Shown piece by piece: positions 31,300 through 39,458 of a DNA stretch of 41,830 bases. Below the pieces are notes generated by a model. It had not been told where the DNA came from and did no database searches. It worked only from the letters and a program-made list of their open reading frames with translations. The translations under genes and the position numbers were made by a program. Positions within the stretch are counted from its first letter, which is position 1. Each line of letters starts with the position of its first letter. Source of the stretch: Lachnospiraceae bacterium (GTDB taxonomy: Bacteria; Bacillota; Clostridia; Lachnospirales; Lachnospiraceae); contig JAQUXP010000033.1 of the NCBI GenBank assembly GCA_028692395.1, positions 1 through 41,830 of the forward strand. Direction: 5' to 3'.

Positions 31300-31381
31300 A
31301 AAGTCAACAAGAGGAACAAACAAGAAAGTTCACGAGAAGGGCACAGTCACTATCGGAAAGTAAAAAGAACAGGAGGGCGTT

Positions 31382-31858
31382 ATGTTTTTTAAAAGTAAGA
31401 AAAAAGAAGAAGAGAAAAAAGAGGTAAAAAAGAATCAGCTGCTGAAGAGAGAAAATATCAGAACCGGATGTCCCGTTGATACACAGGAGAATATCATCCG
31501 TACAGTGGGACAGATGCTGGTGGACAGCGGATACGTAGATCAGCCTTATGTGGATGCCATGGTTGAGAGAGAAAAATCATTTTCAACCTTTATGGGTAAC
31601 GGTCTGGCACTGCCTCATGGAGTAGAGGCAGCAAAGAAAGAAATCAAATCATCCGGTATCGCAGTTATGGTTTTCCCTGAGCCGGTTTCCTGGGGCGGAC
31701 AGGACGTACAGATTGTAATCGGAATCGCAGGAGTTGGTGATGAGCATTTGAATATTTTATCTATTATCGCAGATAAAATGCTGGCACCGGAAACAGCGCA
31801 GCAGTTAATCGAAAGCGATGTAGACACAATATATAATATTCTTGGAGGAGACGAGTAA
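31382..31858 (+). CDS. mtlF: Mannitol-type PTS EIIA component
   Basis: 158 residues. After a Lys/Glu-rich N-terminal stretch (residues 1-20) unusual for the family, the EIIA domain has YVDAMVEREKSFSTFMGNGLALPHG with His79 as phospho-acceptor from HPr, and IVIGIAGVGDEHLNILS. It passes phosphate to the EIIB domain of one or both EICB proteins upstream. AGGAGGGCG precedes the start. First gene of mtlF-fruK-dehydrogenase-ptsH-ptsI. Confidence 0.93.
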   Translation: MFFKSKKKEEEKKEVKKNQLLKRENIRTGCPVDTQENIIRTVGQMLVDSGYVDQPYVDAMVEREKSFSTFMGNGLALPHGVEAAKKEIKSSGIAVMVFPEPVSWGGQDVQIVIGIAGVGDEHLNILSIIADKMLAPETAQQLIESDVDTIYNILGGDE

Positions 31859-31860
31859 TC

Positions 31861-32796
31861 ATGATAATTACAGTTACAATGAATCCAGCCATCGATAAAA
31901 CAGTCGATGTAGATACGCTGATTCCAGATGGTTTAAATCGTATCAAGCGAGTGGAACTGGATGCAGGAGGAAAAGGAATCAACGTTTCAAAAACAATCTG
32001 CGAACTTGGCGGAAAGAGTATTGCAACCGGATTTCTTGGGGGCAATACTGGAAAGATCATCGAGAATGTGTTAAACCAGAAAAACATAGAAAATGATTTC
32101 ATCTGGGTAGAAGGAGAAACCAGAACAAATACAAAGGTATTCTCCGAGAATGGCGGTGTAACCGAGTTAAATGAGCCAGGTCCTGTTATCTCAGAAGAAC
32201 ATATGAACAAGCTGCTGGAAAAACTGGAAAGCTATGCAGGGAAAGATACCCTGGTTGTATTAGCAGGCAGCATTCCCGCAGGTGTTCCAAAAGACATTTA
32301 CGCTCAGATCATCAAAAAGGTGCACGCAAAAGGAGCTTCCGTACTTCTTGACGCTGATGGAGAGATGTTCAGAAAAGCCCTGGAGGCCGGACCGGACATC
32401 ATCAAACCAAATCGTGATGAGCTGGAGGAATATGCAGGTATTGATTACCGGGCTTCAGAGGAAGAGCTTCTGGAAATTGCAGAGAAACTTCATGAAAAAG
32501 GAATTACTACCGTGGCAGTTTCCATGGGAAAATCAGGAGCTATGCTGCTAAAGGATACCTATAAAGTAAAATGTCCGGCACTGTCCGTGAAGACACACTC
32601 TACGGTAGGAGCAGGAGATGCTATGGTAGCAGCATTATCCTACGCATGGGATCAGAAGATGGATGATGATGAGACTGTCAAGCTGATGATTGCAACCTCA
32701 GCAGGTGCAGTTACCACCATTGGAACAAAACCACCAACAATAGAAGTAGTACAGGAACTTAGAAACCAGGTAGTCATAGAAAGAATAGGAGAATAA
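31861..32796 (+). CDS. fruK: 1-phosphofructokinase (PfkB family)
   Basis: 311 residues of the FruK/LacC branch of ribokinase-like sugar kinases. MNPAIDKTV at the start, DAGGKGINVSKTICELGG, VLAGSIPAGVP, KPNRDELEEY and the catalytic HSTVGAGDAMVAAL (Asp253). It would phosphorylate fructose 1-phosphate to fructose 1,6-bisphosphate. Tagatose 6-phosphate kinase is the closest alternative; TNTKVFSENGGVTELNEPGP looks more like FruK. No fructose PTS is next to it; it starts 2 bp after mtlF, so the expected fructose 1-phosphate should come from the neighbouring dehydrogenase. Confidence 0.85.
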   Translation: MIITVTMNPAIDKTVDVDTLIPDGLNRIKRVELDAGGKGINVSKTICELGGKSIATGFLGGNTGKIIENVLNQKNIENDFIWVEGETRTNTKVFSENGGVTELNEPGPVISEEHMNKLLEKLESYAGKDTLVVLAGSIPAGVPKDIYAQIIKKVHAKGASVLLDADGEMFRKALEAGPDIIKPNRDELEEYAGIDYRASEEELLEIAEKLHEKGITTVAVSMGKSGAMLLKDTYKVKCPALSVKTHSTVGAGDAMVAALSYAWDQKMDDDETVKLMIATSAGAVTTIGTKPPTIEVVQELRNQVVIERIGE

Positions 32797-32801
32797 TTAT
32801 T

Positions 32802-34070
32802 ATGAAAACAAAAGCAGTTAGAATGTATGGAACAAGAGATCTGAGACTGGAAGAGTTTGAATTACCGGCGATCAAGGATGACGAAATTCTGGTTAAGGTA
32901 ATCAGTGACAGTATCTGTATGTCAACCTATAAGCTGGTTGAGCAGGGTAAAAAACATAAACGTGCGCCACAGAATATCGACACGAACCCAATCATCGTTG
33001 GACATGAATTTGCAGGTGTTATCGTAGAAGTAGGTGAGAAATGGAAGGATCAGTTTAAACCGGGTCAGAAATTTGCACAGCAGCCGGCACTGAACTACAA
33101 AGGAAGCCTGGCTTCTCCTGGATATTCCTATGAGTTTTTCGGAGGCGCTTGTACTTACTGCGTAATCCCTCACGAGGTTATGGAGCTTGGATGCCTGATG
33201 GAATATAATGGAGACAGCTTCTTCGAAGCATCCCTGGGTGAGCCTATGAGCTGTATCATCGGCGGATACCATGGCAACTATCATACCAATAAAGTAAATC
33301 ACGATATCTCTGTAGGAACCAAAAAAGATGGTAACATCATTATCCTTGGTGGATGCGGACCGATGGGCCTTGGCGCTGTAAGCTATGGTATCCAGCAGGA
33401 AGAAAACAAACCAAAGAGAATTGTAGTAACAGATATCAGTGATGACAGAATTGCACGAGCAAGAGAGGTTATCACAGAAGAATCAGCAAAAGAAAAAGGT
33501 GTAGAGCTTCTGTACATCAACACAGCAAAGATGGCAGATCCTGTTGCAGAGCTTCGCCAGATCGCTGACGGAGCAGGATATGATGATGTATTCGTATATG
33601 TTCCAAATCGTCAGGTTGCAGAGATGGCTGATCAGCTGCTTGCATTTGACGGCTGCATGAACTTCTTCGCAGGCCCTACAGACAACCAGTTCAAAGCAGA
33701 GATTAATCTGTATGATGTTCATTACATCAGTGCACATATTATGGGAACCACCGGTGGAAATAATGATGACCTGATCGAAGCAAACACACTGGCTGCACAG
33801 GGCAAGATTGAGCCTGCAGTTATGGTTACACATGTAGGTGGAATTAACAGTATCGTAGAGGCAACCTTAAATCTGCCAAAGATTCCTGGTGGAAAGAAAC
33901 TTACTTATACTCAGTTTGATATGCCGCTTACTGCTATTGATGATTTTGAAGAGTTAGGAAAACAGGATCCACTGTTTGCAAAACTGGATGCAGCATGCAA
34001 AAAGAACAGAGGATTATGGAACGCAGAAGCAGAGAAAATATTATTCGAGCACTTTGGTGTGGAAGCATAG
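32802..34070 (+). CDS. Zinc-dependent dehydrogenase resembling L-sorbose-1-phosphate reductase
   Basis: 422 residues of the medium-chain dehydrogenase superfamily. Catalytic zinc ligands are Cys39 (DSICMSTYK), His68 and Glu69 (VGHEFAG); the nucleotide-binding loop is IILGGCGPMGLGAVSYG. The four-Cys structural zinc loop is missing. The N-terminus (MKTKAVRMYGTRDLRLEEFELP) recalls SorE-type sugar-phosphate reductases, which act at C2 next to the phosphorylated C1. In this operon it takes the place of MtlD. With mannitol 1-phosphate such chemistry would yield fructose 1-phosphate, the substrate of the neighbouring kinase. Family assignment is from memory of sequence, the reaction is inference. 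Confidence 0.75.
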   Translation: MKTKAVRMYGTRDLRLEEFELPAIKDDEILVKVISDSICMSTYKLVEQGKKHKRAPQNIDTNPIIVGHEFAGVIVEVGEKWKDQFKPGQKFAQQPALNYKGSLASPGYSYEFFGGACTYCVIPHEVMELGCLMEYNGDSFFEASLGEPMSCIIGGYHGNYHTNKVNHDISVGTKKDGNIIILGGCGPMGLGAVSYGIQQEENKPKRIVVTDISDDRIARAREVITEESAKEKGVELLYINTAKMADPVAELRQIADGAGYDDVFVYVPNRQVAEMADQLLAFDGCMNFFAGPTDNQFKAEINLYDVHYISAHIMGTTGGNNDDLIEANTLAAQGKIEPAVMVTHVGGINSIVEATLNLPKIPGGKKLTYTQFDMPLTAIDDFEELGKQDPLFAKLDAACKKNRGLWNAEAEKILFEHFGVEA

Positions 34071-34082
34071 GAGGAAAAAATT

Positions 34083-34346
34083 ATGGTATCCAAGAAACTT
34101 ATTGTTAATAATGCATCCGGACTTCATGCAAGACCGGCAGGCGTTCTGGCTCAGGCAGCCGGAAAGTGTTCCTCCGATGTAAAGATTTATGTGGGAGAAA
34201 GAAAAATTGAAGCCAAGAGCATCCTGAACATTATGGCAGCTGCTATTAAGAAAGGTACAGAAATCGAGATTCAGTGTATCGGACCAGACGAAGAGAAAGA
34301 TATGGACAAGCTGGTAGAATTAATTGAAAGCGGACTGGGAGAATAA
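34083..34346 (+). CDS. ptsH: Phosphocarrier protein HPr
   Basis: 87 residues. GLHARPAG carries His15, the phospho-relay residue; Ser46 lies in AKSILNIMAAAIKKG, the Gram-positive regulatory position for HPr kinase. It receives phosphate from EI and passes it to EIIA and probably to MtlR. AGGAGGAAA precedes the start. Placed in a hexitol operon, it can be the only general HPr or an extra, pathway-tuned copy. Confidence 0.94.
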   Translation: MVSKKLIVNNASGLHARPAGVLAQAAGKCSSDVKIYVGERKIEAKSILNIMAAAIKKGTEIEIQCIGPDEEKDMDKLVELIESGLGE

Positions 34347-34349
34347 GGT

Positions 34350-35948
34350 ATGATTAATGTAGATGTTGAGAAAACGGCATCTCGTGGAATCGCTGCTGGA
34401 CCAGCTTATAAGTATCAGGAGACAGACCTGTCTCCTGATACTTATCTATCTGAGGAAACAGCCGAAGAGATTAAGAAGTTTGAAGATTCCAGAGATCAGG
34501 TGATTCACGAGCTGGAGCATCTGGCTGAAAAACATGAGATATTTGCTGCCCATCTGGAGATGGCAGGGGATTTTATGCTGCAAGAAGGCGTTGTATCTAA
34601 GATTCAGAGTGGACAGTACAATGCACAGCAGTCGGTTCACACGACAATTGAGGAAATAGCTGCGATATTCGCCGGAATGGACGATGCCTACATGAAAGAG
34701 AGAAGTGCGGACATTGCGGATGTAGGAAAGCGGATCATGGCCAAATTAAAGGGTGTGCGCCTGCCGGATCTGGGAGGTCTGGACCATGAGGCAATTGTAG
34801 TTGCAAAGGATCTGTATCCTTCTGACACGGTAAAGATTGACCCTGCTTATGTAAAGGGAATTATTACCGAGGAGGGTGGTATTACCAGCCATGTATCAAT
34901 TATGGCGAAAAGCATGAATATTCCAACACTTGTTGGTGTAAAAGGTATTATGGAGCAGATACAGGACGATACTGTAGTCTGTATGGATGCCAGGGCAGGG
35001 AAAATAGTCATCGATCCCGACGAGAGTACCTGGCAGGAATATACCAGAAAAAATCAGGAATATCTCCAGGAACGGGCACGACTGGAAAAACTCCGCAATC
35101 AGCCGGCAGTGACAAAGGGTGGAAAGAGAGTTTCCCTGTGTGCCAATATTGGCAACCTGGAGGATCTGAAGCATGCACTGGTGATGAATATCGACGGAGT
35201 TGGATTATTTCGAAGTGAGTTCCTTTATATGGAAAATGATCATTTTCCTACAGAGGAAGAACAGTACAAGGTTTATAAAGAAGCTGCCACACTATGTCCC
35301 AGTGAAGTGACCATCCGTACACTGGACATCGGAGGCGATAAGAAGCTTCCTTATTTTCAGTTTGATGTGGAGGAGAATCCTTTCCTGGGATGGAGAGCGA
35401 TCCGAATTTCACTGGATATGAAAGACATGTTTAAGGAACAGTTAAGGGCAATCCTGCGTGCCAGTGCTTACGGTCATGTTCGGATTATGTTCCCTATGAT
35501 TATCTCTCCCTCAGAATTACAGGAAGCAAAAGGTCTGGTAGAAGAATGTAAAGCGGAGCTGTCTGAAGAAGGACATGCTTTTGATCCGAACATTGAGACC
35601 GGCATGATGATGGAGACTCCGGCCAGCGTGATGCTTGCAGAAGAATTCGCAAAGGAGGCTGATTTCTTCAGTATCGGAACGAATGATCTTACCCAGTACC
35701 TTCTGTCCGTAGACCGTGGCAATAAGAAGATTGCAAAGAGGTATGATTCTTTCCATCCGGCTGTATTAAAAGCGATTAAGCAGATTATCGATGCAGGCCA
35801 TAAGGAAAATATCAAGGTTGGTATGTGCGGTGAGATGGCAGGAGATGCGAAAGCAGTTTCGATTCTGGCAAAGATGGGACTTGATGAGTTCAGTATGTCA
35901 GCGGGAAGTATCGACTATGCAAGGGAATTGATCCTGCAGGCAGAATAA
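34350..35948 (+). CDS. ptsI: PTS enzyme I (phosphoenolpyruvate-protein phosphotransferase)
   Basis: 532 residues, somewhat shorter than the usual 570. The N-terminal HPr-binding part precedes ITEEGGITSHVSIMAKS with the phosphorylated His181; the C-terminal PEP-binding barrel has GLFRSEFLYM, DIGGDKKLPYF, RAIRISLD, FSIGTNDLTQYLL and the Cys loop VGMCGEMAGD. It starts the phosphate relay for the transporters of this region. It follows ptsH by 3 bp and ends the operon at a bidirectional terminator. Confidence 0.95.
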   Translation: MINVDVEKTASRGIAAGPAYKYQETDLSPDTYLSEETAEEIKKFEDSRDQVIHELEHLAEKHEIFAAHLEMAGDFMLQEGVVSKIQSGQYNAQQSVHTTIEEIAAIFAGMDDAYMKERSADIADVGKRIMAKLKGVRLPDLGGLDHEAIVVAKDLYPSDTVKIDPAYVKGIITEEGGITSHVSIMAKSMNIPTLVGVKGIMEQIQDDTVVCMDARAGKIVIDPDESTWQEYTRKNQEYLQERARLEKLRNQPAVTKGGKRVSLCANIGNLEDLKHALVMNIDGVGLFRSEFLYMENDHFPTEEEQYKVYKEAATLCPSEVTIRTLDIGGDKKLPYFQFDVEENPFLGWRAIRISLDMKDMFKEQLRAILRASAYGHVRIMFPMIISPSELQEAKGLVEECKAELSEEGHAFDPNIETGMMMETPASVMLAEEFAKEADFFSIGTNDLTQYLLSVDRGNKKIAKRYDSFHPAVLKAIKQIIDAGHKENIKVGMCGEMAGDAKAVSILAKMGLDEFSMSAGSIDYARELILQAE

Positions 35949-35982
35949 AAGCAGAATTATAGAATGTTGCACTGAATGGGTG

Positions 35983-36025
35983 CAGAAAAAGGATAAGACG
36001 CCATCGGCATCTTATCCTTTTTCTG
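35983..36025. terminator. Bidirectional terminator between ptsI and the Na/Pi transporter
   Basis: 16-bp perfect arms (CAGAAAAAGGATAAGA, 35983-35998; complement at 36010-36025), with A- and T-tracts in both directions, between two convergent genes. Confidence 0.92.
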
Positions 36026-36064
36026 TATCCTTTGACTGGCCCTTGCTTGGAAGAGCTTAGCTGC

Positions 36065-37921
36065 TTAGGCTTTTTCCTGTTCTTTTTTCTTACTCTTTTT
36101 CTTGTCTTTCTTTAAGCTTTTTTTATTGTCGTTTTTCTCTTCGGCAGGTTCCTGAATATTCTCCGGGAGAAGATACTGGGCCTGCAAAGAGAGGTACTGG
36201 GCTTCAAAGTCGGCGTTGGAACCATTTTTTATCTGCTGGAGGTACTCGTGTGTATCGAAGGCTCCACTGTGGATCTGAGATACACATACTGCGATGTTAG
36301 AGCAGTGATCGGAAACACGTTCGAAGTCTGTCAGCAGATCCAGAAGTATAAAGCCAAGCTCGATCGTGCAGCGTCCCTGCTGCAGACGGAGTACATGGCG
36401 ATCTTTGATCTGAGCGTTCAGGTTATCTATAATTTCCTCCAGGGGTTCTACTTTGCCTGCCTCCTCAAGATCTTCTTTTTCAAAGACATTGACGGTCAGG
36501 TTTAGAATATCAGTAACCGCTTTTCGGTAAACCTTCAGTTCGGCATAAGCAGTGGAGGAGAAAGAAAGTCCTTTTTCATGCATTTCTTTTGCCGACTGCA
36601 GGATGTTCATGCTGTGATCGGAGATACGTTCAAAATCGCCGATACAATGAAGCAGCATGGATAAGGTTTGACTGTCCCGGTCAGTTAAATTCTTGCTGCT
36701 GATCTTTACCAGATAGGTGCCAAGGGCATCCTCATAATGATCCACGCGTCCTTCCAGATTGACAACTGTTTCTGCGTCTTCTTTTCGGTAGGTTTTGAAT
36801 AACTGCAGGGCAGCTGTGATTCCATCCTGAGTCAGATGAGCCATCTGTACAGCAACTTTTTTTGCCTGCTCCAAAGCGATGGAAGGAGTTTCAAGAAAAC
36901 GGATATCCAGCATCTGGTTTGCTTCGTCTACCGGTGTATCAACAGCAGCTGCCGGTATGGAAAGACAGGCCAGTTTTTCCAGATTGTTTGCAAAAGGAAA
37001 AAGTACAACGGTAGCAAAAATATTAAAACCAGAATGAACGATGGCAATTCCGGCAGCGATAGCGGCATCGCCCATAAAACCAAAATGAAGGAATGAATTC
37101 AGTAGATAGAATACCCCCATAAAAACTACGGTGCCAATCAGATTAAAATACAGATGTACCATAGCGGTACGCTTTCCGTTTGTATTAGAACCTACGGCAG
37201 AAAGAAGAGCTGTGATACAGGTACCGATGTTCTGTCCCATAATAATAGGAATAGCCGCCGCATAACTGATGGACCCGGTTACGCACAGGGCCTGCAGAAT
37301 ACCGATAGAAGCGGAGGAACTCTGAATAATAGCGGTCAGAATCGCTCCTGCAAGTACGCCAAGCAGTGGGTTGGAGAACTTGGTAAGGATATTAGTGAAT
37401 TCCGGTACATCTGCCAGAGGAGCAACTGCATCACTCATGGTTTTCATACCAAACATCAGAATTGCAAAGCCACATAACAGTGTTCCGGTGGTCTTCTTCT
37501 TATCACTTTTGGAAAAAAGTAAAAGTCCGATACCGATTACAGCCAGAATTGGTGAAAAAGAAGAGGGATTCAGCATTTTAATAAAAATGTTACCGCTTTC
37601 AATTCCAGTCAGACTCAGAATCCAGGAAGTAATAGTTGTACCAATATTAGCACCCATGATAATTCCTACAGCCTGAGAAAGCTTCATAATCCCCGAATTA
37701 ACAAAACCTACAGCCATAACTGTGGTAGCGGAAGAAGATTGTATCACAGCAGTAACGCCCGCTCCCAGTAAAACAGCCATCAGCCGATTGGATGTAAGTC
37801 GTTCCAATAACTTTTCGAGTTTTCCTCCTGACAATTTTGTAAGACCATCTCCCATGGCATTCATTCCATAGAGGAATAATGCGAGACCCCCAACCAGCGA
37901 TAACACTCCAAATATGTCCAT
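36065..37921 (-). CDS. Na/Pi cotransporter-family protein with C-terminal PhoU-like domain
   Basis: 618 residues. The membrane half has the two characteristic Q-S-S-S repeats (AVIQSSSATTVMAVGFVNSG and AIIQSSSASIGILQAL), each with a MGANIGTTIT or MGQNIGTCIT partner. From about residue 340 a helical PhoU-like part follows (LEGRVDHYEDALGTYLVKISS; CIGDFERISDHSMNI; DLLTDFERVSDHCSNIAV). The final 25 residues are mostly Lys/Glu. It probably imports phosphate with sodium. It is a second phosphate system besides pit. A promoter and a PhoP-box-like array lie directly upstream. It starts at 37921 behind GAGAAAAA, a weak ribosome binding site (GGAGAAAA). Confidence 0.93.
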   Translation of the reverse strand: MDIFGVLSLVGGLALFLYGMNAMGDGLTKLSGGKLEKLLERLTSNRLMAVLLGAGVTAVIQSSSATTVMAVGFVNSGIMKLSQAVGIIMGANIGTTITSWILSLTGIESGNIFIKMLNPSSFSPILAVIGIGLLLFSKSDKKKTTGTLLCGFAILMFGMKTMSDAVAPLADVPEFTNILTKFSNPLLGVLAGAILTAIIQSSSASIGILQALCVTGSISYAAAIPIIMGQNIGTCITALLSAVGSNTNGKRTAMVHLYFNLIGTVVFMGVFYLLNSFLHFGFMGDAAIAAGIAIVHSGFNIFATVVLFPFANNLEKLACLSIPAAAVDTPVDEANQMLDIRFLETPSIALEQAKKVAVQMAHLTQDGITAALQLFKTYRKEDAETVVNLEGRVDHYEDALGTYLVKISSKNLTDRDSQTLSMLLHCIGDFERISDHSMNILQSAKEMHEKGLSFSSTAYAELKVYRKAVTDILNLTVNVFEKEDLEEAGKVEPLEEIIDNLNAQIKDRHVLRLQQGRCTIELGFILLDLLTDFERVSDHCSNIAVCVSQIHSGAFDTHEYLQQIKNGSNADFEAQYLSLQAQYLLPENIQEPAEEKNDNKKSLKKDKKKSKKKEQEKA

Positions 37922-37973
37922 TTTTTCTCCTCTTACCGTAGATATAATTTGCTGAAATTCCGCAATTATTGTT

Positions 37974-38003
37974 ATTATAACGTAGTAAAGGATATAAATT
38001 CAA
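37974..38003 (-). promoter_or_regulatory. Promoter of the Na/Pi transporter gene
   Basis: On the minus strand TTGAAT (38003-37998) and TATAAT (37979-37974) with an 18-bp spacer, about 50 bp before the start codon. Confidence 0.6.
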
Positions 38004-38056
38004 CCCCTTGTTAAGAAAATGTTAGAAATAGATAAAGTCTGTGTCAAAACAAGGGG
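38004..38056. repeat. 9-bp inverted repeat flanking the PhoP-box-like array
   Basis: CCCCTTGTT (38004-38012) and AACAAGGGG (38048-38056) are perfect complements with a 35-bp loop. It may be a weak terminator of aroA; no T tract follows. Confidence 0.4.
38009..38047 (-). promoter_or_regulatory. Putative PhoP box upstream of the Na/Pi transporter
   Basis: Four hexamers with exactly 5-bp spacers on the minus strand: TTGACA, TTTATC, CTAACA, TTAACA. They fit the TT(A/C/T)ACA repeat of Bacillus PhoP at 5, 4, 5 and 6 positions. The array ends 5 bp upstream of the -35 box, a good activator position. Confidence 0.55.
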
Positions 38057-38084
38057 AGTATTATATAAATGTGATAAAAGAGAG

Positions 38085-39365
38085 TTATACGGAAAGCTTT
38101 AAGAGATCCTTGTAGAATATGGGGTAGGAGATATCGATGCAGCTGTCACGTAAAATCTCTGTTTCTCCGTCAGCCACAAGACCGGCGATGGCAAAGGACA
38201 TGGCGATTCGATGATCCAGACGACTGTCAACAGCGGTACCATGCAGGGGTTTTCCGCCTCGGATAATCATACCGTCCTCCGTTCCTTCGATATCAACACC
38301 CATACGGGTAAGCTCGGATACCATAATATCCAGCCGGTTTGATTCCTTTACCTTCAGTTCCTCTGCATTTCGGATGATCGTTGTACCCTGGCAGGTTGCA
38401 GCAAGCACTGCGATTACCGGTATTTCATCGATTAGTGTGGGAATCATGGCACCCTCTATTACCGTGCCGTGAAGAGAAGAGTAACGAATCAGAAGATCTG
38501 CTACCGGTTCACAGCCATCGGTCCGGACATTTTGCTGAGTAATATCTGCACCCATATTTTTACATACTCGCAGAATTCCATCCCTGGTAGGATTGATTCC
38601 TACATTTTTTAATAAGATTTCAGAACCTGGCACCATAAGAGCAGCAGCGATAAAGTACGCGGCGGAGGAGATATCTCCCGGTACCTGAATCTTCGTTGCA
38701 GTTAGGGCAGGATCTGGTTCCACAGATGCAGTTGTTCCACTTGTGGTTACGTCGGCTCCAAAGTAGGAAAGCATCAGTTCTGTGTGATTGCGTGAGAGAT
38801 AGGGTTCTGTGACACTGGTTTTCATGTCTGCATAGAGACCAGCCAGCAATACACAGGACTTTACCTGAGCGGAGGCAATAGGGGAAGCATAGTGAATTCC
38901 CCGCAGGTGTGTCCCCTGAATAAAGAGAGGTGCGCAGTTATTTGCCTTGATACTGCAGATATTTGCCCCCATGGATTCCAGTGGATCCATGATGCGCTTC
39001 ATGGGACGGCTCTGGATCGAGGCGTCTCCGGTCAGCTCGGAGGAAAAACTCTGTCCCGCAAGAATACCGGAGATCAGACGTGTGGTAGTGCCGCTGTTTC
39101 CACAGTCCAGCACTTCCTTCGGTGCAGAAAGACCATGCAGACCTTTTCCATGGATATAAAGCTTGTCAAGGCGCTCTTCAATCTCAATTCCCATTTTTCG
39201 AAAACAGGATATGGTAGACAGACAGTCTGCTCCATTTAAAAAATTAGATATTTCAGTAGTTCCCTGGGCAAGGGAGGAAAACATAACCGCCCGGTGAGAG
39301 ATGGATTTATCACCGGGAACGCTCAGTTCTCCATGCAGAGGGGTTTTCAGTTTCTTTATCAGCAT
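38085..39365 (-). CDS. aroA: 3-phosphoshikimate 1-carboxyvinyltransferase (EPSP synthase)
   Basis: 426 residues. LSVPGDKSISHRAVMFSSLA at the N-terminus (PEP/shikimate-binding Lys, Ser, Arg), LDCGNSGTTTRLISGILAGQ, DASIQSRPMKRIMDPL, VPGDISSAAYFIAAA, DEIPVIAVLA, LKVKESNRLDIM and a late DHRIAMSFAIAGL are complete EPSP synthase motifs. The ATG at 39365 is preferred (AAAGGAC upstream); the frame extends 23 codons further up without conserved residues. Last gene of aroF-tyrA-aroA. Confidence 0.95.
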   Translation of the reverse strand: MLIKKLKTPLHGELSVPGDKSISHRAVMFSSLAQGTTEISNFLNGADCLSTISCFRKMGIEIEERLDKLYIHGKGLHGLSAPKEVLDCGNSGTTTRLISGILAGQSFSSELTGDASIQSRPMKRIMDPLESMGANICSIKANNCAPLFIQGTHLRGIHYASPIASAQVKSCVLLAGLYADMKTSVTEPYLSRNHTELMLSYFGADVTTSGTTASVEPDPALTATKIQVPGDISSAAYFIAAALMVPGSEILLKNVGINPTRDGILRVCKNMGADITQQNVRTDGCEPVADLLIRYSSLHGTVIEGAMIPTLIDEIPVIAVLAATCQGTTIIRNAEELKVKESNRLDIMVSELTRMGVDIEGTEDGMIIRGGKPLHGTAVDSRLDHRIAMSFAIAGLVADGETEILRDSCIDISYPIFYKDLLKLSV

Positions 39366-39458
39366 GTGAAAGTCCTTTCTATAGTAAGGTGAGAAAATCC
39401 TGTCACCAAAGGTGCTTTTCAATGGATTTTCCAATATAACTGCTCAGGTACTAAACAG

